DNA of 54,509 nucleotides from Candidatus Gastranaerophilales bacterium (GCA_944326015.1 CALVCJ010000003.1:1-54509); one strand, 5' to 3'. Shown: positions 15,340-24,971, counted from the stretch's first letter. The notes: a model not told the origin generated them from the letters alone. Made by a program: numbers and translations.

Positions 15340-16917
15340 ATGTCAGAAAATAATACAAACACCGCAGTACAACAAGAAGAATGGACCCCTAAAAATAATC
15401 CGTGGCTTATTATTATGCCTGTAATGCTTGCAACTTTTATGTATGCATTAGATGAAACAGTCGCAAACGTTGCACTGCCGCATATTGCAGGTTCATATTC
15501 GGTCAGCGATCAGGAATCCATATGGGTTTTGACAAGCTATTTGATGGCGAGCAGTATTGTTATACCGATGATTGATTACTTCTGTAAACTTCTCGGAAGA
15601 AAAAACTTGTTTATGGTGGGTGTGTTTGTATTTACTATTGCATCATTTTTGTGCGGGGTATCAACTTCTATTGGTATGATTGTTATAGCACGTGCAATGC
15701 AGGGTATTGGCGGCGGATGCTTGATGCCTATGGCTCAGGCAATTACCATGGAATGCTTTAAGGGTGAAGCAAGAAACAAGGCGATGGCTGTATTCGGCCT
15801 TGTAGTTGTTGTTGCACCTATATTAGGGCCTGTTATGGGCGGATATATTACGGAAAACTGGTCTTGGCCGTATATTTTCTTTATTAATGTGCCGTTCGGG
15901 TTTTTCTGTATAGCACTTGCCAAAAAATTCCTTGAAGATCCTCCGTATGCAAGAAGACAGAAAAATGTTCATCTTGATAAATTTGCATTTTTATGGCTTT
16001 GTGTCTGGCTTGTGCCTTTGCAGATAGTATTTGATAAAGGTAATGATGCGGACTGGTTTAATGCACCATGGATATGCTGGCTTACTGCAATTGCCGTAAC
16101 AGGTTGTATTTGCTTCTTTTATACCCAGATTAAGGGGAAAAATCCGCTTATAAAACTCGATGTTTTAAAAGATGCCAATTTCTTCTGCGGAACATCAATG
16201 TTAATACTTCTGAACGGTGTACTGCTTGCATCGCTTGCCATATTGCCTCAGTTATTGCAGAATATGATGGGATATGATGCATTTACAAGCGGACTTGCTA
16301 TTATGCCCAGAGGTGTCGGTGCGTTTACGGCACTCGCAATTTTCGGAGGACTTGGCGGACGCTTGAGCTATAAAACTTATGGTATCATAGGTCTTTTCTG
16401 CATGGGACTTGGCGGATGGATACTCGGAAGCTTAAATTTAGAAATCAGTATGATGAATATTGTCATCCCGAATATTGTTTTCGGATTGGGGCTTGTGTTT
16501 ACAATGATGCCGATAACTACCTTATCCTGTATAACTTTAAGAAACGATCAGATGACAAATGCGTCAGGTTTCCAAAACTTGCTTAAGACAATAGGCGGTG
16601 CAATCGGAACTTCCCTTGTTGCAACAATGATATCAAGATTGTCGCAGGTTCATCAGAACGGACTTGTTAAATCTCTGCATGGTACAAATACCATTTTTGC
16701 GGACAGGTTAAGCTCTTATGCAGCATCTTTTATTCATCAGGCAGGTGATATGATGAATGCAACTTATATGGCAGGCAAAATGCTTTATAATCAGCTTATT
16801 GAGCAATCAACACTTTGCGCTTATATGACAACATTTAAAGTTTTTGCAATAGCATGTTTTATTTTAATTCCTTTTATGTTTTTATTAAAGAGTGAGAGAA
16901 AAGCTAAAACGAATTGA
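15340..16917 (+). CDS. emrB: DHA2 family MFS drug transporter (EmrB-like), copy 1
   Basis: 525 residues from ATG 15340, preceded by AAAAAAAGGA; the frame is open further upstream but that is repeat DNA. It has the fourteen-helix layout expected of the DHA2 proton-drug antiporters, with motif D1 (ALDETVANVALP), motif A-like GRKNLF, and motif C (GPVMGGYITENWSWPYIFFINVPFG). It exports hydrophobic compounds through EmrA and the TolC-like channel. A second, clearly paralogous copy follows at 17000. The C-terminal third contains a long periplasmic loop (HQNGLVKSLHGTNTIFADRL). Confidence 0.92.
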   Translation: MSENNTNTAVQQEEWTPKNNPWLIIMPVMLATFMYALDETVANVALPHIAGSYSVSDQESIWVLTSYLMASSIVIPMIDYFCKLLGRKNLFMVGVFVFTIASFLCGVSTSIGMIVIARAMQGIGGGCLMPMAQAITMECFKGEARNKAMAVFGLVVVVAPILGPVMGGYITENWSWPYIFFINVPFGFFCIALAKKFLEDPPYARRQKNVHLDKFAFLWLCVWLVPLQIVFDKGNDADWFNAPWICWLTAIAVTGCICFFYTQIKGKNPLIKLDVLKDANFFCGTSMLILLNGVLLASLAILPQLLQNMMGYDAFTSGLAIMPRGVGAFTALAIFGGLGGRLSYKTYGIIGLFCMGLGGWILGSLNLEISMMNIVIPNIVFGLGLVFTMMPITTLSCITLRNDQMTNASGFQNLLKTIGGAIGTSLVATMISRLSQVHQNGLVKSLHGTNTIFADRLSSYAASFIHQAGDMMNATYMAGKMLYNQLIEQSTLCAYMTTFKVFAIACFILIPFMFLLKSERKAKTN

Positions 16918-16942
16918 GTGAAGAGTGAAACGTGAAGAGTGA

Positions 16943-16965
16943 AGTGAAAGTCGCTTCACTTTTTT
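16943..16965 (+). terminator. Terminator-like hairpin between the two emrB genes
   Basis: AGTGAA, loop AGTCGC, TTCACT, then five further Ts. It is nested in a longer imperfect inverted repeat made of GTGAAGAGT units (16932-16981). It could partially uncouple emrB2 from the operon. Confidence 0.55.
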
Positions 16966-16999
16966 ACCCGTGACTCTTCACTTTGAAAAAGGAAAATTA

Positions 17000-18556
17000 A
17001 TGTCCGAAATAAATCAGCAAACAACCGAATGGAAACCGTCCGTAAATCCCTGGATTATGGTAATACCTGTAATGCTTGCGGTATTTATCTATGTTCTTGA
17101 CGGGACAATAGGCAACGTAGCATTACCTTATATGGCAGGAAGTTTTTCTGCAACGAGAGATGAATCCATGTGGATTTTGACAAGTTATCTTATTGCAGCC
17201 GGTATTGTAATTCCTGCTGTTGACTTTTTCAGCAAGGTTTTTGGTCGTAAAAACTTTTTTATAATAAGCATAATGATGTTTACTATAGCCTCAATGTTAT
17301 GCGGGATGGCAAAAAATATTGAATTTATGATATTTGCCCGTGTTCTGCAAGGGTTTGGCGGCGGCGGAATTCTGCCTATATCGCAGGCTGTTATGATAGA
17401 GAGTTTTCCTAAAGAACAGCGCGGGCTTGCGATGTCCGTGTTTGGGATGGGAGTAATTCTTGCTCCTATTATCGGACCGGTTCTCGGCGGATGGATTACG
17501 GATAACTGGACATGGCCGTGGATATTTTTTATAAATGTTCCGTTCGGGTGTATTGCGGCACTTTTGTGTCACAAATTAATCGAGGATCCTCCGTATGCAA
17601 AAAGGCAGAAGAATGTAAAAATAGACGTTAAAGGTTTTATTTATTTGACAATCTGGCTTGTCACACTGCAGACAGTTCTGGATAAAGGAAACAATGACGA
17701 CTGGTTCGGGGCTGTATGGATAAGATGGACATTCAGCATTTCTGTTATTGCGTGTATCTTGTTTTTCCATTCACAGCTGACAAACAAAAATTCGCTTGTT
17801 GATTTATCCGTTTTTAAGGACAGAAACTTTTCGGCAGGAACGATAATTCAGGTTGTAATTCAGGCTGTTTTGTATGCTTCGCTTGTTATTCTGCCCCAGT
17901 TTTTGCAGAGTATGATGGGATATACCGCATTTTTAAGCGGTGCTACCATGATGCCGAGAGGTTTCGGTAGTATGCTTGCTATGCTTATGACTGCTACTCT
18001 TTCAAACAAAATTGATAACAGATTTATTGTAATGGCAGGGCTTGGATTAATCGGCGGGTCAACCCTTGTTTTCGGTACATTGAACTTGCAGATTTCCAAT
18101 ATGAATATTGCGGTGCCGAACTTTTTTATGGGCATGGGCATGGGTTTAGCAATGGTTCCGATTATGAATTTGTCTGTTGATACGTTGAAAAACGAGCAGA
18201 TGACTAATGCAACAGGTATTCAAAATCTGTTGAAAAATATCGGAAGTGCTGTCGGAACATCTTTGGTTGCAACTATGTTGACACGTTTTGCGCAGGTGCA
18301 CCAGTATATGTTAGTCGGTAAAACAAGCGAACTTAATCCTGCTTTTATTGAACGTGTTCAATCAACCGCAGGTGCTCTTGCAGGGTATGCAGAACAAACC
18401 GTAGCACATTATATGGCACAGTATTCAATATACGGACAGCTTGTCGAACAGGCAAATTTATGGGCGTTTATAGATTCTTTCAGAGTATTTGGAGCGCTTA
18501 CGCTTGCAGTTATTCCTTTGTTAATGCTTATGAAAAAATTAAAAAAGGAATCATAA
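17000..18556 (+). CDS. emrB: DHA2 family MFS drug transporter (EmrB-like), copy 2
   Basis: 518 residues from ATG 17000, preceded by AAAAAGGAAAAT. It is a paralogue of the preceding gene: VLDGTIGNVALP, GRKNFF and GPVLGGWITDNWTWPWIFFINVPFG align position by position, and even the periplasmic end (HQYMLVGKTSELNPAFIERV) is shared in outline. Glycine replaces the acidic/polar residue in the D1 motif after LD (LDGT against LDET). A tandem duplication followed by divergence is the simplest reading; the two may have different substrates or form mixed pumps with the single EmrA. Confidence 0.92.
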   Translation: MSEINQQTTEWKPSVNPWIMVIPVMLAVFIYVLDGTIGNVALPYMAGSFSATRDESMWILTSYLIAAGIVIPAVDFFSKVFGRKNFFIISIMMFTIASMLCGMAKNIEFMIFARVLQGFGGGGILPISQAVMIESFPKEQRGLAMSVFGMGVILAPIIGPVLGGWITDNWTWPWIFFINVPFGCIAALLCHKLIEDPPYAKRQKNVKIDVKGFIYLTIWLVTLQTVLDKGNNDDWFGAVWIRWTFSISVIACILFFHSQLTNKNSLVDLSVFKDRNFSAGTIIQVVIQAVLYASLVILPQFLQSMMGYTAFLSGATMMPRGFGSMLAMLMTATLSNKIDNRFIVMAGLGLIGGSTLVFGTLNLQISNMNIAVPNFFMGMGMGLAMVPIMNLSVDTLKNEQMTNATGIQNLLKNIGSAVGTSLVATMLTRFAQVHQYMLVGKTSELNPAFIERVQSTAGALAGYAEQTVAHYMAQYSIYGQLVEQANLWAFIDSFRVFGALTLAVIPLLMLMKKLKKES

Positions 18557-18609
18557 GGCATACCGCATGTTTATTATAATAATTTCACTGCTCATTACAT
18601 GCTGGCAAT

Positions 18610-19443
18610 TTAAATTGATTTATAAAAATCTTTCAACAGTTTACAATCATCTTCAATATTCGGACTTTCGCAGACCAGCGCACCTTTTACTCCAAATTCT
18701 TTCAGAACTTTTATCAAATCTTTATAATTCATATCAGATTCCTCAAGATTAAGATGTTGTTTTTCACCTTTTGCGGTATACTCAATCCCCGCCAGATGCC
18801 CGTGAAAATTCTCAAGAGCATACTGCCCGATTTCATTTCCAATTTTTTCAACAACCATTGAAAACTCATCATACGTATTATACTCCCCTGCCGAACGTGC
18901 ATGGAGATGAGAAAAATCAACACACGGGAGCACCTGTTCAAATTCTTTTGAAAGATTTATAATTTCGTCAATATCACCCCATTGAGTAGCTTTGCCTGTT
19001 GTTTCTGGGCGAACCCAGACATTTATTTTTTCACGTTCCAGAACATCAATAATACGTTTTGTTTGAGCTTTAACCTGATTATAAACAGTTTCTTTATCAG
19101 CTCCCATATAAAACGCCGCGTGGTAAGTTATGCTAAAAGCGCCTGCCTGTGATGCAACAGATGCTGTATCTATAATTCTTTGTACACTGGCATCAATTTT
19201 ATCTTCTTCTTTTGAATTAAGATTTATATAAAATGGACCGTGAGCAGTTATAACAAAATCTTTTGACTTCTCTTTAACGAATTTTCGGTGGCTGTCATTC
19301 ATTCTGACACCGTGAACAAATTCAAGCTCCATACCGTCAAGCTGCATTTCTGTAAGAATGTCAAAAGCTGAAACGTAACTGCCTTTACCGGTTCTTAAAG
19401 GCATACCGGCTGTTATGAAATTTAATTTATCAAAACTTCTCAT
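18610..19443 (-). CDS. Endonuclease IV-like TIM-barrel protein (AP endonuclease 2 superfamily)
   Basis: 277 residues. Metal-ligand motifs follow the order of the Nfo/xylose-isomerase-like barrel: AHGPFYINL, YHAAFYMG, RPETTGKATQWGD, CVDFSHLHARSAGE and FHGHLAGIEYTAKGEKQH. In Nfo these His, Glu and Asp residues hold three zinc ions for cleavage at abasic sites. The variant motifs (e.g. CVDFSHLHAR) resemble an endonuclease-IV-like branch rather than canonical E. coli Nfo, so the substrate is less certain. The ATG overlaps the last base of the C_GCAxxG_C_C gene stop, so the two form an operon. The end lies next to the convergent emrB2. Confidence 0.75.
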   Translation of the reverse strand: MRSFDKLNFITAGMPLRTGKGSYVSAFDILTEMQLDGMELEFVHGVRMNDSHRKFVKEKSKDFVITAHGPFYINLNSKEEDKIDASVQRIIDTASVASQAGAFSITYHAAFYMGADKETVYNQVKAQTKRIIDVLEREKINVWVRPETTGKATQWGDIDEIINLSKEFEQVLPCVDFSHLHARSAGEYNTYDEFSMVVEKIGNEIGQYALENFHGHLAGIEYTAKGEKQHLNLEESDMNYKDLIKVLKEFGVKGALVCESPNIEDDCKLLKDFYKSI

Positions 19444-19841
19444 TATACTTTAACCTTTACAAGTCCCTCAAGAATTTCGCACGCATCAGAAACAAATTTT
19501 GAACAGTGTGCTTTTCTTTCTGCTCCTTCAAAACCTTTTGATAAAACGCGGCAACATGTAACCTTGTTACGTTTTTTAAATTCCTCAACAATTTTTGCGG
19601 CATTTTCGCGTGCCGCAACTTCATTGCCTTTAGAATTTTCATGTCCAAAATTATAACCGTTAACAATCTGCGCAGCTGCCACAGCACCGCATACACATCC
19701 TGAAGCCATTCCGCCAGAAAACGCGGTTGCACATGAGAGCAGTTCTTTTGGACACAAACCAGCATCAGATGCCGCCTTTATAACACTTTCAGCACAGGAA
19801 TAACCCTGATTTACATAATAATTAACTGCCTGTTCTTTCAT
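19443..19841 (-). CDS. C_GCAxxG_C_C family redox-type protein
   Basis: 132 residues. Cysteines sit at the spacing that names the family: Cys16 (YSCAES), Cys49 and Cys51 (GCVCGAVAAAQ), Cys96-Cys97 (TCCRVL), Cys113 and Cys121. The family is thought to be redox-active or metal-binding, but no reaction is established. AGGAGA precedes ATG 19841. It is coupled by one shared base to the endonuclease IV-like gene downstream, which may point to a joint stress or repair role; that is inference. Confidence 0.85.
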   Translation of the reverse strand: MKEQAVNYYVNQGYSCAESVIKAASDAGLCPKELLSCATAFSGGMASGCVCGAVAAAQIVNGYNFGHENSKGNEVAARENAAKIVEEFKKRNKVTCCRVLSKGFEGAERKAHCSKFVSDACEILEGLVKVKV

Positions 19842-19878
19842 AATACATATCTCCTTTAATGAAGATTATATCATGAAA

Positions 19879-21105
19879 TTAAACTAAACTGTTCCAGATA
19901 TTATTCAAAGCCTGCATCTCATGTCTTGCATAAATATCATTAATAAGCTGTCCGATTACATCTTCATTTACATTTGTAAGCTTATAAGAAAATTCCGCAG
20001 ATTCATCGCCTCCGGCTTTATGAGAAAGTTCATGCAAAGCAGTTTCAAGAACATCTGAAAAACTTGATTTATCTAAATAAGATTTATCAATCCAGAAACC
20101 TTTTGAAACACCTTTATCCGTTATAGCTTCTGCATTACAATCCGAATACATTTTACTGTCTTTTGCAGATGTTCTGTCAAATAAATAAATTTTTGTATCA
20201 AGTTCATCTGCTGTAAAATGTTTATCTTTTAATGACGGTGATAATATATTCAATGCTTCTTTAAGTATTAATATTTTCTTTTTCTGAATATCATTTGGAA
20301 TAACAACATCATGCGCTCTTGCATCACCCAATAAATCACGGATTGTCGGCATGCCAAGTTTTGAGAAATCTTCTTTACATACTTTATAACCATTCATTTT
20401 TAAATCAATAACAACATCCTGACTTGCATTTGAATATGCAACATATTTTTCCGGGAATTTTATATGTAACTGAGATTTATCTGAAGACCAATTTGTGTAA
20501 CCTAAAAATCTTTCAATAAAGTCGTCCATTGGATGTTTGCTAAAATAATCCTTTACATCCCAATAATTTTCAAGAGATTTTAACAATTTAACTTTGTCAT
20601 CATTTGACATTCTTTCGTCTCTTGCAAGCCATTTTGCAATTTCTTCAAGATTTGAAGTATTCAAAGAGGTTCTGTCGCGTGACGGGTCAAGAACATCAAC
20701 CGGCGGTTTTTCTTTGATGAAAATAACAATGTCATCAAGTCCGTCATATTTCCCGTCAAATTCAAACCTCTGGCCTGCAATATAAATTCCGCCTTTTTCA
20801 CCTTTTGGAAGATTTTTTATACCAATTATTTCATTTTCAAAATCAGGACATTTGAAATGAGTATTTCCCGAACTATAGAAACGGTTTAATGAACTTCTTA
20901 ATGATGTGAGCAATTCCTTATCAGAAGTTTCAAATTCAATATAATTTCCGTTATATTTATCGGTTTTATCAAGAGAATATGATAAAACGCGTTTATCCGA
21001 AAGATTTCCCTCTGTAAGTCTGTATGTAACCTTCCAGTTATCCGATGCAATTTTTACATCCTGTGCACCGCCGTCTTTCAATAGTTTTAGCGTAGCCATT
21101 TTCAA
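19879..21105 (-). CDS. C-terminal part of a frameshifted metallopeptidase-like protein
   Basis: 408 residues from the first usable start (TTG 21105); the same frame is open back to about 21290 without a start codon. Near the C-terminus is ETALHELSHKAGGDESAEF: an HExxH zinc motif followed by Gly-Gly-Asp/Glu, as in metallopeptidases, about 50 residues from the end. The middle is mixed alpha/beta with no recognised domain. The upstream gene at 21249-22052 ends exactly where this frame begins; restoring one T in a T5 run (21282-21286) joins both into one protein of about 724 residues. Treat this as the second half of that gene, not as an independent gene. Confidence 0.7.
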   Translation of the reverse strand: MKMATLKLLKDGGAQDVKIASDNWKVTYRLTEGNLSDKRVLSYSLDKTDKYNGNYIEFETSDKELLTSLRSSLNRFYSSGNTHFKCPDFENEIIGIKNLPKGEKGGIYIAGQRFEFDGKYDGLDDIVIFIKEKPPVDVLDPSRDRTSLNTSNLEEIAKWLARDERMSNDDKVKLLKSLENYWDVKDYFSKHPMDDFIERFLGYTNWSSDKSQLHIKFPEKYVAYSNASQDVVIDLKMNGYKVCKEDFSKLGMPTIRDLLGDARAHDVVIPNDIQKKKILILKEALNILSPSLKDKHFTADELDTKIYLFDRTSAKDSKMYSDCNAEAITDKGVSKGFWIDKSYLDKSSFSDVLETALHELSHKAGGDESAEFSYKLTNVNEDVIGQLINDIYARHEMQALNNIWNSLV

Positions 21106-21248
21106 ACCTTCACCGTAGTTTCCGGCTGCTTTTGCATCATTTCGTTTTGTGGATTCACCTATATAAACCGCTTTATCCGGTGTATAAGTAGATTTACCTT
21201 CAATTCTAACTTTGTATTTTCCAGCTCCTGCCGGTTCGAAATGTAATA

Positions 21249-22052
21249 TTACACCGTCAAGTGTTTGGCCATGACCGTCATAAAAATTCTGTAAATATCA
21301 CGTGCAATTTTATCGTTATCCCACTGAACAGAATCCGCATAACTTTCGGAAATATTTGTCGGCTGAGATTTTACGGGTTTAAAATCAACAGATTTCATAT
21401 GAGTAATTTTTACTTCATCAGACATCGGCAATTCATAAGTAAATCTTCCGTCAGGTGAAATTTCAGGGATTTGTAATTCTCTTATACCAGCACGATTTTG
21501 AGTTCCGACAGCAGATGGCAATGGAATTGCATCATCATAAATTTTCGCCCCGCCTTTACCTGTTACAGGCGGTTGTGCAATATCATAGCCATAGTCGCCT
21601 TTTTCTATTTTGTCTTTCAATTCGTTAAAAATCTTATCACGCATATCTTTGGGGGCGATATCACCTTCAAAAATATCTGTTAATTTGTCTTTTGCTTTTT
21701 GAGCTTCTTCTTGTAATCTCTTATTTATACTTGAAAGAGTTTCATTATCTTTAGTCAGATTTTTAACTTTCTCTTCAGCTTTTGTCAAAGTATTTTTTAT
21801 GGTTTCGTTATCATTTGTAAGCTCCGTAACTTTACCTTTTAAATTACTGATTTTCCATTTGCCATGTCCGTGCATTACTGCACCGCCAAGAACTGCGGCG
21901 GACATAGCAGTCGCAAGAACCATTCCGTTAACTTTACTTTTTGTATAAGTTTCTTCCTGCTTTTCAACAGTTGCATCAAAATCTTGTTCTTTCTTTTTCT
22001 TTGCCTGAAAATCAGGTTTAATTGTTTTTTCACCAATAGGAGCTACGTTCAT
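21249..22052 (-). CDS. N-terminal part of the frameshifted metallopeptidase-like protein (membrane, coiled coil)
   Basis: 267 residues, the last ten or so being out of frame. AAAGGTTAG precedes ATG 22052. Layout: a polar start with the DFQA motif (about 14-17), a hydrophobic segment (about 43-62, VNGMVLATAMSAAVLGGAV), a coiled coil (about 66-125, LTNDNETIKNTLTKAEEKVKNL), then a Pro/Gly-rich stretch and a beta-rich region that continues in the other frame as DGHGQTLDGVILHFEPAG. The break is at the A5 run 21282-21286 (T5 on the coding strand). The full protein would be membrane-anchored with a C-terminal zinc site. A true mutation, slippage or a read error cannot be separated here. Confidence 0.7.
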   Translation of the reverse strand: MNVAPIGEKTIKPDFQAKKKKEQDFDATVEKQEETYTKSKVNGMVLATAMSAAVLGGAVMHGHGKWKISNLKGKVTELTNDNETIKNTLTKAEEKVKNLTKDNETLSSINKRLQEEAQKAKDKLTDIFEGDIAPKDMRDKIFNELKDKIEKGDYGYDIAQPPVTGKGGAKIYDDAIPLPSAVGTQNRAGIRELQIPEISPDGRFTYELPMSDEVKITHMKSVDFKPVKSQPTNISESYADSVQWDNDKIARDIYRIFMTVMAKHLTV

Positions 22053-22238
22053 TTATCTAACCTTTCTTTAGTTTTAATAAAACATCAAAATATAAAAAAT
22101 TGCCACGCCCGCTCCGTATCCTATCCTATAGGGCAGTATAACTGGATTTCAGGCATTTTTAAACTTATATTTACATTTCTTAATATGAAAAATAAAACTT
22201 CCCTTTTTACCCCTGAAACTTTATGTTATGATTTTATT

Positions 22239-24578
22239 ATGATAATGAAAGAGTGGATATTTAACAAATACGACGGGCAGGAAAAATCTTTAGCCAAAAT
22301 GCTTTTACATTCAAGAGGAATAAAATCAGATGAAGATATTTACGAATTTCTTCACCCGCTTGAAATGAAATTAACTCACCCGAAAGCCTTCACTGATATG
22401 GAAAAATGTGTTGAAAGACTGACAAGTGCAATTAATAATGGAGAAAAAATTGTTATCCACGGAGATTTTGATGCTGACGGTGTTACATCAACTTCTTTGC
22501 TTTACAGAACTTTTAAATATCTTGGCGCTGACGTAAATTATTTTATTCCTGACAGGGAAAAAGAAGGACACGGTTTTGATACAAAAGCGTTAGTTAAAGT
22601 AATGACACAGGTCAAGCCAAAGGTAATAATTTCCTGCGACTGCGGCATATCTGATGTTGATGCGGTCAACTTTTTAAACAGTTTTAAAATTGATGTTATT
22701 ATAACGGATCACCACGAAGCACCCGAAATTCTGCCAAAAGCCTACGGAATTATTAACCCTAAAGCACCGGATTCACTCGACGAAAATTTGACGGCAAAAC
22801 AAATCGAAAGCCTTACATCTTTAGCAGGTGTCGGGGTTGCTTTTAAGGTTGCTCAAGGTCTGCTTGAAAAATATGGAAAACTTGAATTTATATCAGAAAT
22901 TCTACCATATGTTGCTGTCGGAACCGTTGCAGACTTAGTTCCTCTCATCGGCGAAAACAGATATTACGTAACAAAAGGTCTTGAACTTATCTCTAACGGA
23001 AAACATTACGGGCTTTCAAGGCTTCTTGAAAGTGCCGGCTACAAAGGCCAGATTACGTCGGAACAAATTGCATTTGGGATAGCTCCCCGCATAAATGCAT
23101 CCGGCCGTCTTGATACTGTCGATGCAGCCTTGAAAGTTCTGATTTCTGACAACAAACAGGAAATTGAGATGGCTGTTCAGTCTCTAAACGAGTTTAATAA
23201 AGTACGTCAGGAATTATGCCAGAATATTTTTGCCGAAGCCGACGAAATGGTCAAAAAAGAAGGAAACAGAAATCCTGCAATTGTTCTTTTTAATAAAGAA
23301 TGGCATGTCGGAATTATCGGCATTGTTGCCTCAATGCTTGTTGAAAAGTACTATAAACCGACATTTTTAATGACTTACTCTGATGAAACAAAACAATTCA
23401 GATGTTCTGCCAGAAGCGTTAAGGGGATTAACCTATATGACACAATATCAATGAATTCAGAACTCTTTGACGGCTTTGGCGGACACGAAATGGCGGCAGG
23501 CCTTTCGTTCAGTGAAGAGAAAGCGTCATTTGAAGAAGTTAAATCAGCTCTTTGTAAAACCGTTAAAGAAATATCGCAGGGAAAAGATTTAAAACCGTTT
23601 ATTAATATAGATTTAGAGCTTATGCCAGACGATATTACGGTAGATCTTGTTGAACAGATTTCACAGCTTGAACCGTTCGGACAAAATAATCCGAGTCCTG
23701 TTTTCGCAATAAAAAACTTGAAAATTAAAGAAAAACGATTAATGGGCGAAAATAAAAATCATCTGAGACTGACCTGTCAGGCAGGGACTTCGGAATTTAA
23801 CTGCATACGCTGGAAAGACGGAGATATTTCTCTTGTCAAAGGTGACACGCTTGATATAGCATTCCACCCGCAAATCAATGAATACAACGGAGTAACATCA
23901 GTTCAGCTTATAATTGATGATATCCATTCCGAATACCTGAAAGAAGAAGAAAACCTGCCTCAGCAGAAAATCTACGACCACCGTAAAAAAACTGATATTC
24001 TGCCACAGGTTAATGACTATGTTAAAAATTCAAAGCAAAATATACTTATTTTTGCAGAAAGCAAACCTATTTTAGATAAATTAAGACCTTTTGAAGCTCT
24101 TTATGCACGAATTGTTACCCGTGACAATTTACGGCCGTGTGACAGTTTGATGCTTTTTGATTATCCGGCTGACAGAGAAACTTTTGACAGAATTTTAAAT
24201 CAGACAAATCCTATTTCACTTCACTTTATGAATTACGACTTAAAATATATGGATGAAGAAGAATTTTTGAAAACCGTCTGCGGAATGCTGAAATTTGCCT
24301 GCCACAATAACGGCGGAAAAATTGAACTCCGCCGCTGTGCAAGTTTTCTCGGCAAATCTTATAAGGTATTTGAACTTCTTTTCGCAATTCTTGATGATAT
24401 AGGGCAGATCAAAATAAAAGAGCGTACAAATAATTATTACATAGTAGACTATAACATAAATTCAGATATTTCGCAGGTTTTGCACTCGCCAAAGTATACA
24501 ATACTTACCGATATGATTGATGAATGCACTGAATTCCAAAAAATATTGCTGGAAGATGATCTGTATTCGCTAATCTAG
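22239..24578 (+). CDS. recJ: Single-stranded-DNA-specific exonuclease RecJ
   Basis: 779 residues from ATG 22239. DHH phosphoesterase motifs: DFDADG (76-81), SCDCGISDVD, and the signature DHH at 157-159. The DHHA1 part has IGIVASMLVEKY and GGHEMAAGLSF, and an OB-like domain follows (QNNPSPVFAI). RecJ degrades 5' ends in recombination and mismatch repair. The C-terminal extension (about 180 residues beyond the OB domain) is longer than in E. coli RecJ, as in many Firmicutes and cyanobacteria. No ribosome site precedes ATG 22239, but TATGAT lies 6 nt before it, fitting a leaderless mRNA. The open frame extends further upstream but overlaps the opposite gene. Confidence 0.93.
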   Translation: MIMKEWIFNKYDGQEKSLAKMLLHSRGIKSDEDIYEFLHPLEMKLTHPKAFTDMEKCVERLTSAINNGEKIVIHGDFDADGVTSTSLLYRTFKYLGADVNYFIPDREKEGHGFDTKALVKVMTQVKPKVIISCDCGISDVDAVNFLNSFKIDVIITDHHEAPEILPKAYGIINPKAPDSLDENLTAKQIESLTSLAGVGVAFKVAQGLLEKYGKLEFISEILPYVAVGTVADLVPLIGENRYYVTKGLELISNGKHYGLSRLLESAGYKGQITSEQIAFGIAPRINASGRLDTVDAALKVLISDNKQEIEMAVQSLNEFNKVRQELCQNIFAEADEMVKKEGNRNPAIVLFNKEWHVGIIGIVASMLVEKYYKPTFLMTYSDETKQFRCSARSVKGINLYDTISMNSELFDGFGGHEMAAGLSFSEEKASFEEVKSALCKTVKEISQGKDLKPFINIDLELMPDDITVDLVEQISQLEPFGQNNPSPVFAIKNLKIKEKRLMGENKNHLRLTCQAGTSEFNCIRWKDGDISLVKGDTLDIAFHPQINEYNGVTSVQLIIDDIHSEYLKEEENLPQQKIYDHRKKTDILPQVNDYVKNSKQNILIFAESKPILDKLRPFEALYARIVTRDNLRPCDSLMLFDYPADRETFDRILNQTNPISLHFMNYDLKYMDEEEFLKTVCGMLKFACHNNGGKIELRRCASFLGKSYKVFELLFAILDDIGQIKIKERTNNYYIVDYNINSDISQVLHSPKYTILTDMIDECTEFQKILLEDDLYSLI

Positions 24579-24603
24579 CAGATTGTATATAACTTTGAGA
24601 AAA

Positions 24604-24768
24604 TAGTAGAAAAATAATAAAAATTTAGTAGAAAATCCATGGGTTTTCTACAAAAAAAAATTAAATATTAAGTTTTCTACTAAAACAAAAAAATTATTAA
24701 CATGTTTTCTACTATTTTTTCTACAATAAAAATACCGATATTTATAATACTTTCAACCACTTTTCTAC
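24604..24768. repeat. Cluster of seven GTAGAAAA/TTTTCTAC octamers
   Basis: Copies at 24606, 24628 (GTAGAAAA) and 24644, 24673, 24705, 24717, 24761 (TTTTCTAC). The second and third face each other as GTAGAAAA-T-CCATGG-G-TTTTCTAC, a near-perfect 24-bp palindrome. Two copies point one way and five the other. The tract is extremely AT-rich and lies downstream of recJ, upstream of an M48-like gene promoter. It looks like an array of protein-binding sites. Confidence 0.7.
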
Positions 24769-24971
24769 AAATAATCAGAGCTTATTATTATTAATTATTT
24801 ATAATATTTATTAAAATATAATAATAAAATTTTTCTAATCACTTTGAGCAATAAAAAACTTACCGGCATCTATAGATGACTTGTATACTAATATAATAAG
24901 TCGCTGATTAGCTTATTACAAAAAGTCAGAGAATAAAATTACAACTCTAACAAAATATAAGTCCCATTTTT

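Noticed and set aside
21864..22238. Upstream extension of the recJ frame by 125 codons
   Set aside because: It overlaps the opposite gene, has no family similarity, and RecJ homology starts at about 22245.
24604..24768. CRISPR array reading of the octamer cluster
   Set aside because: The repeats are only 8-10 bp, occur in both orientations and have irregular spacing; no cas genes are present.
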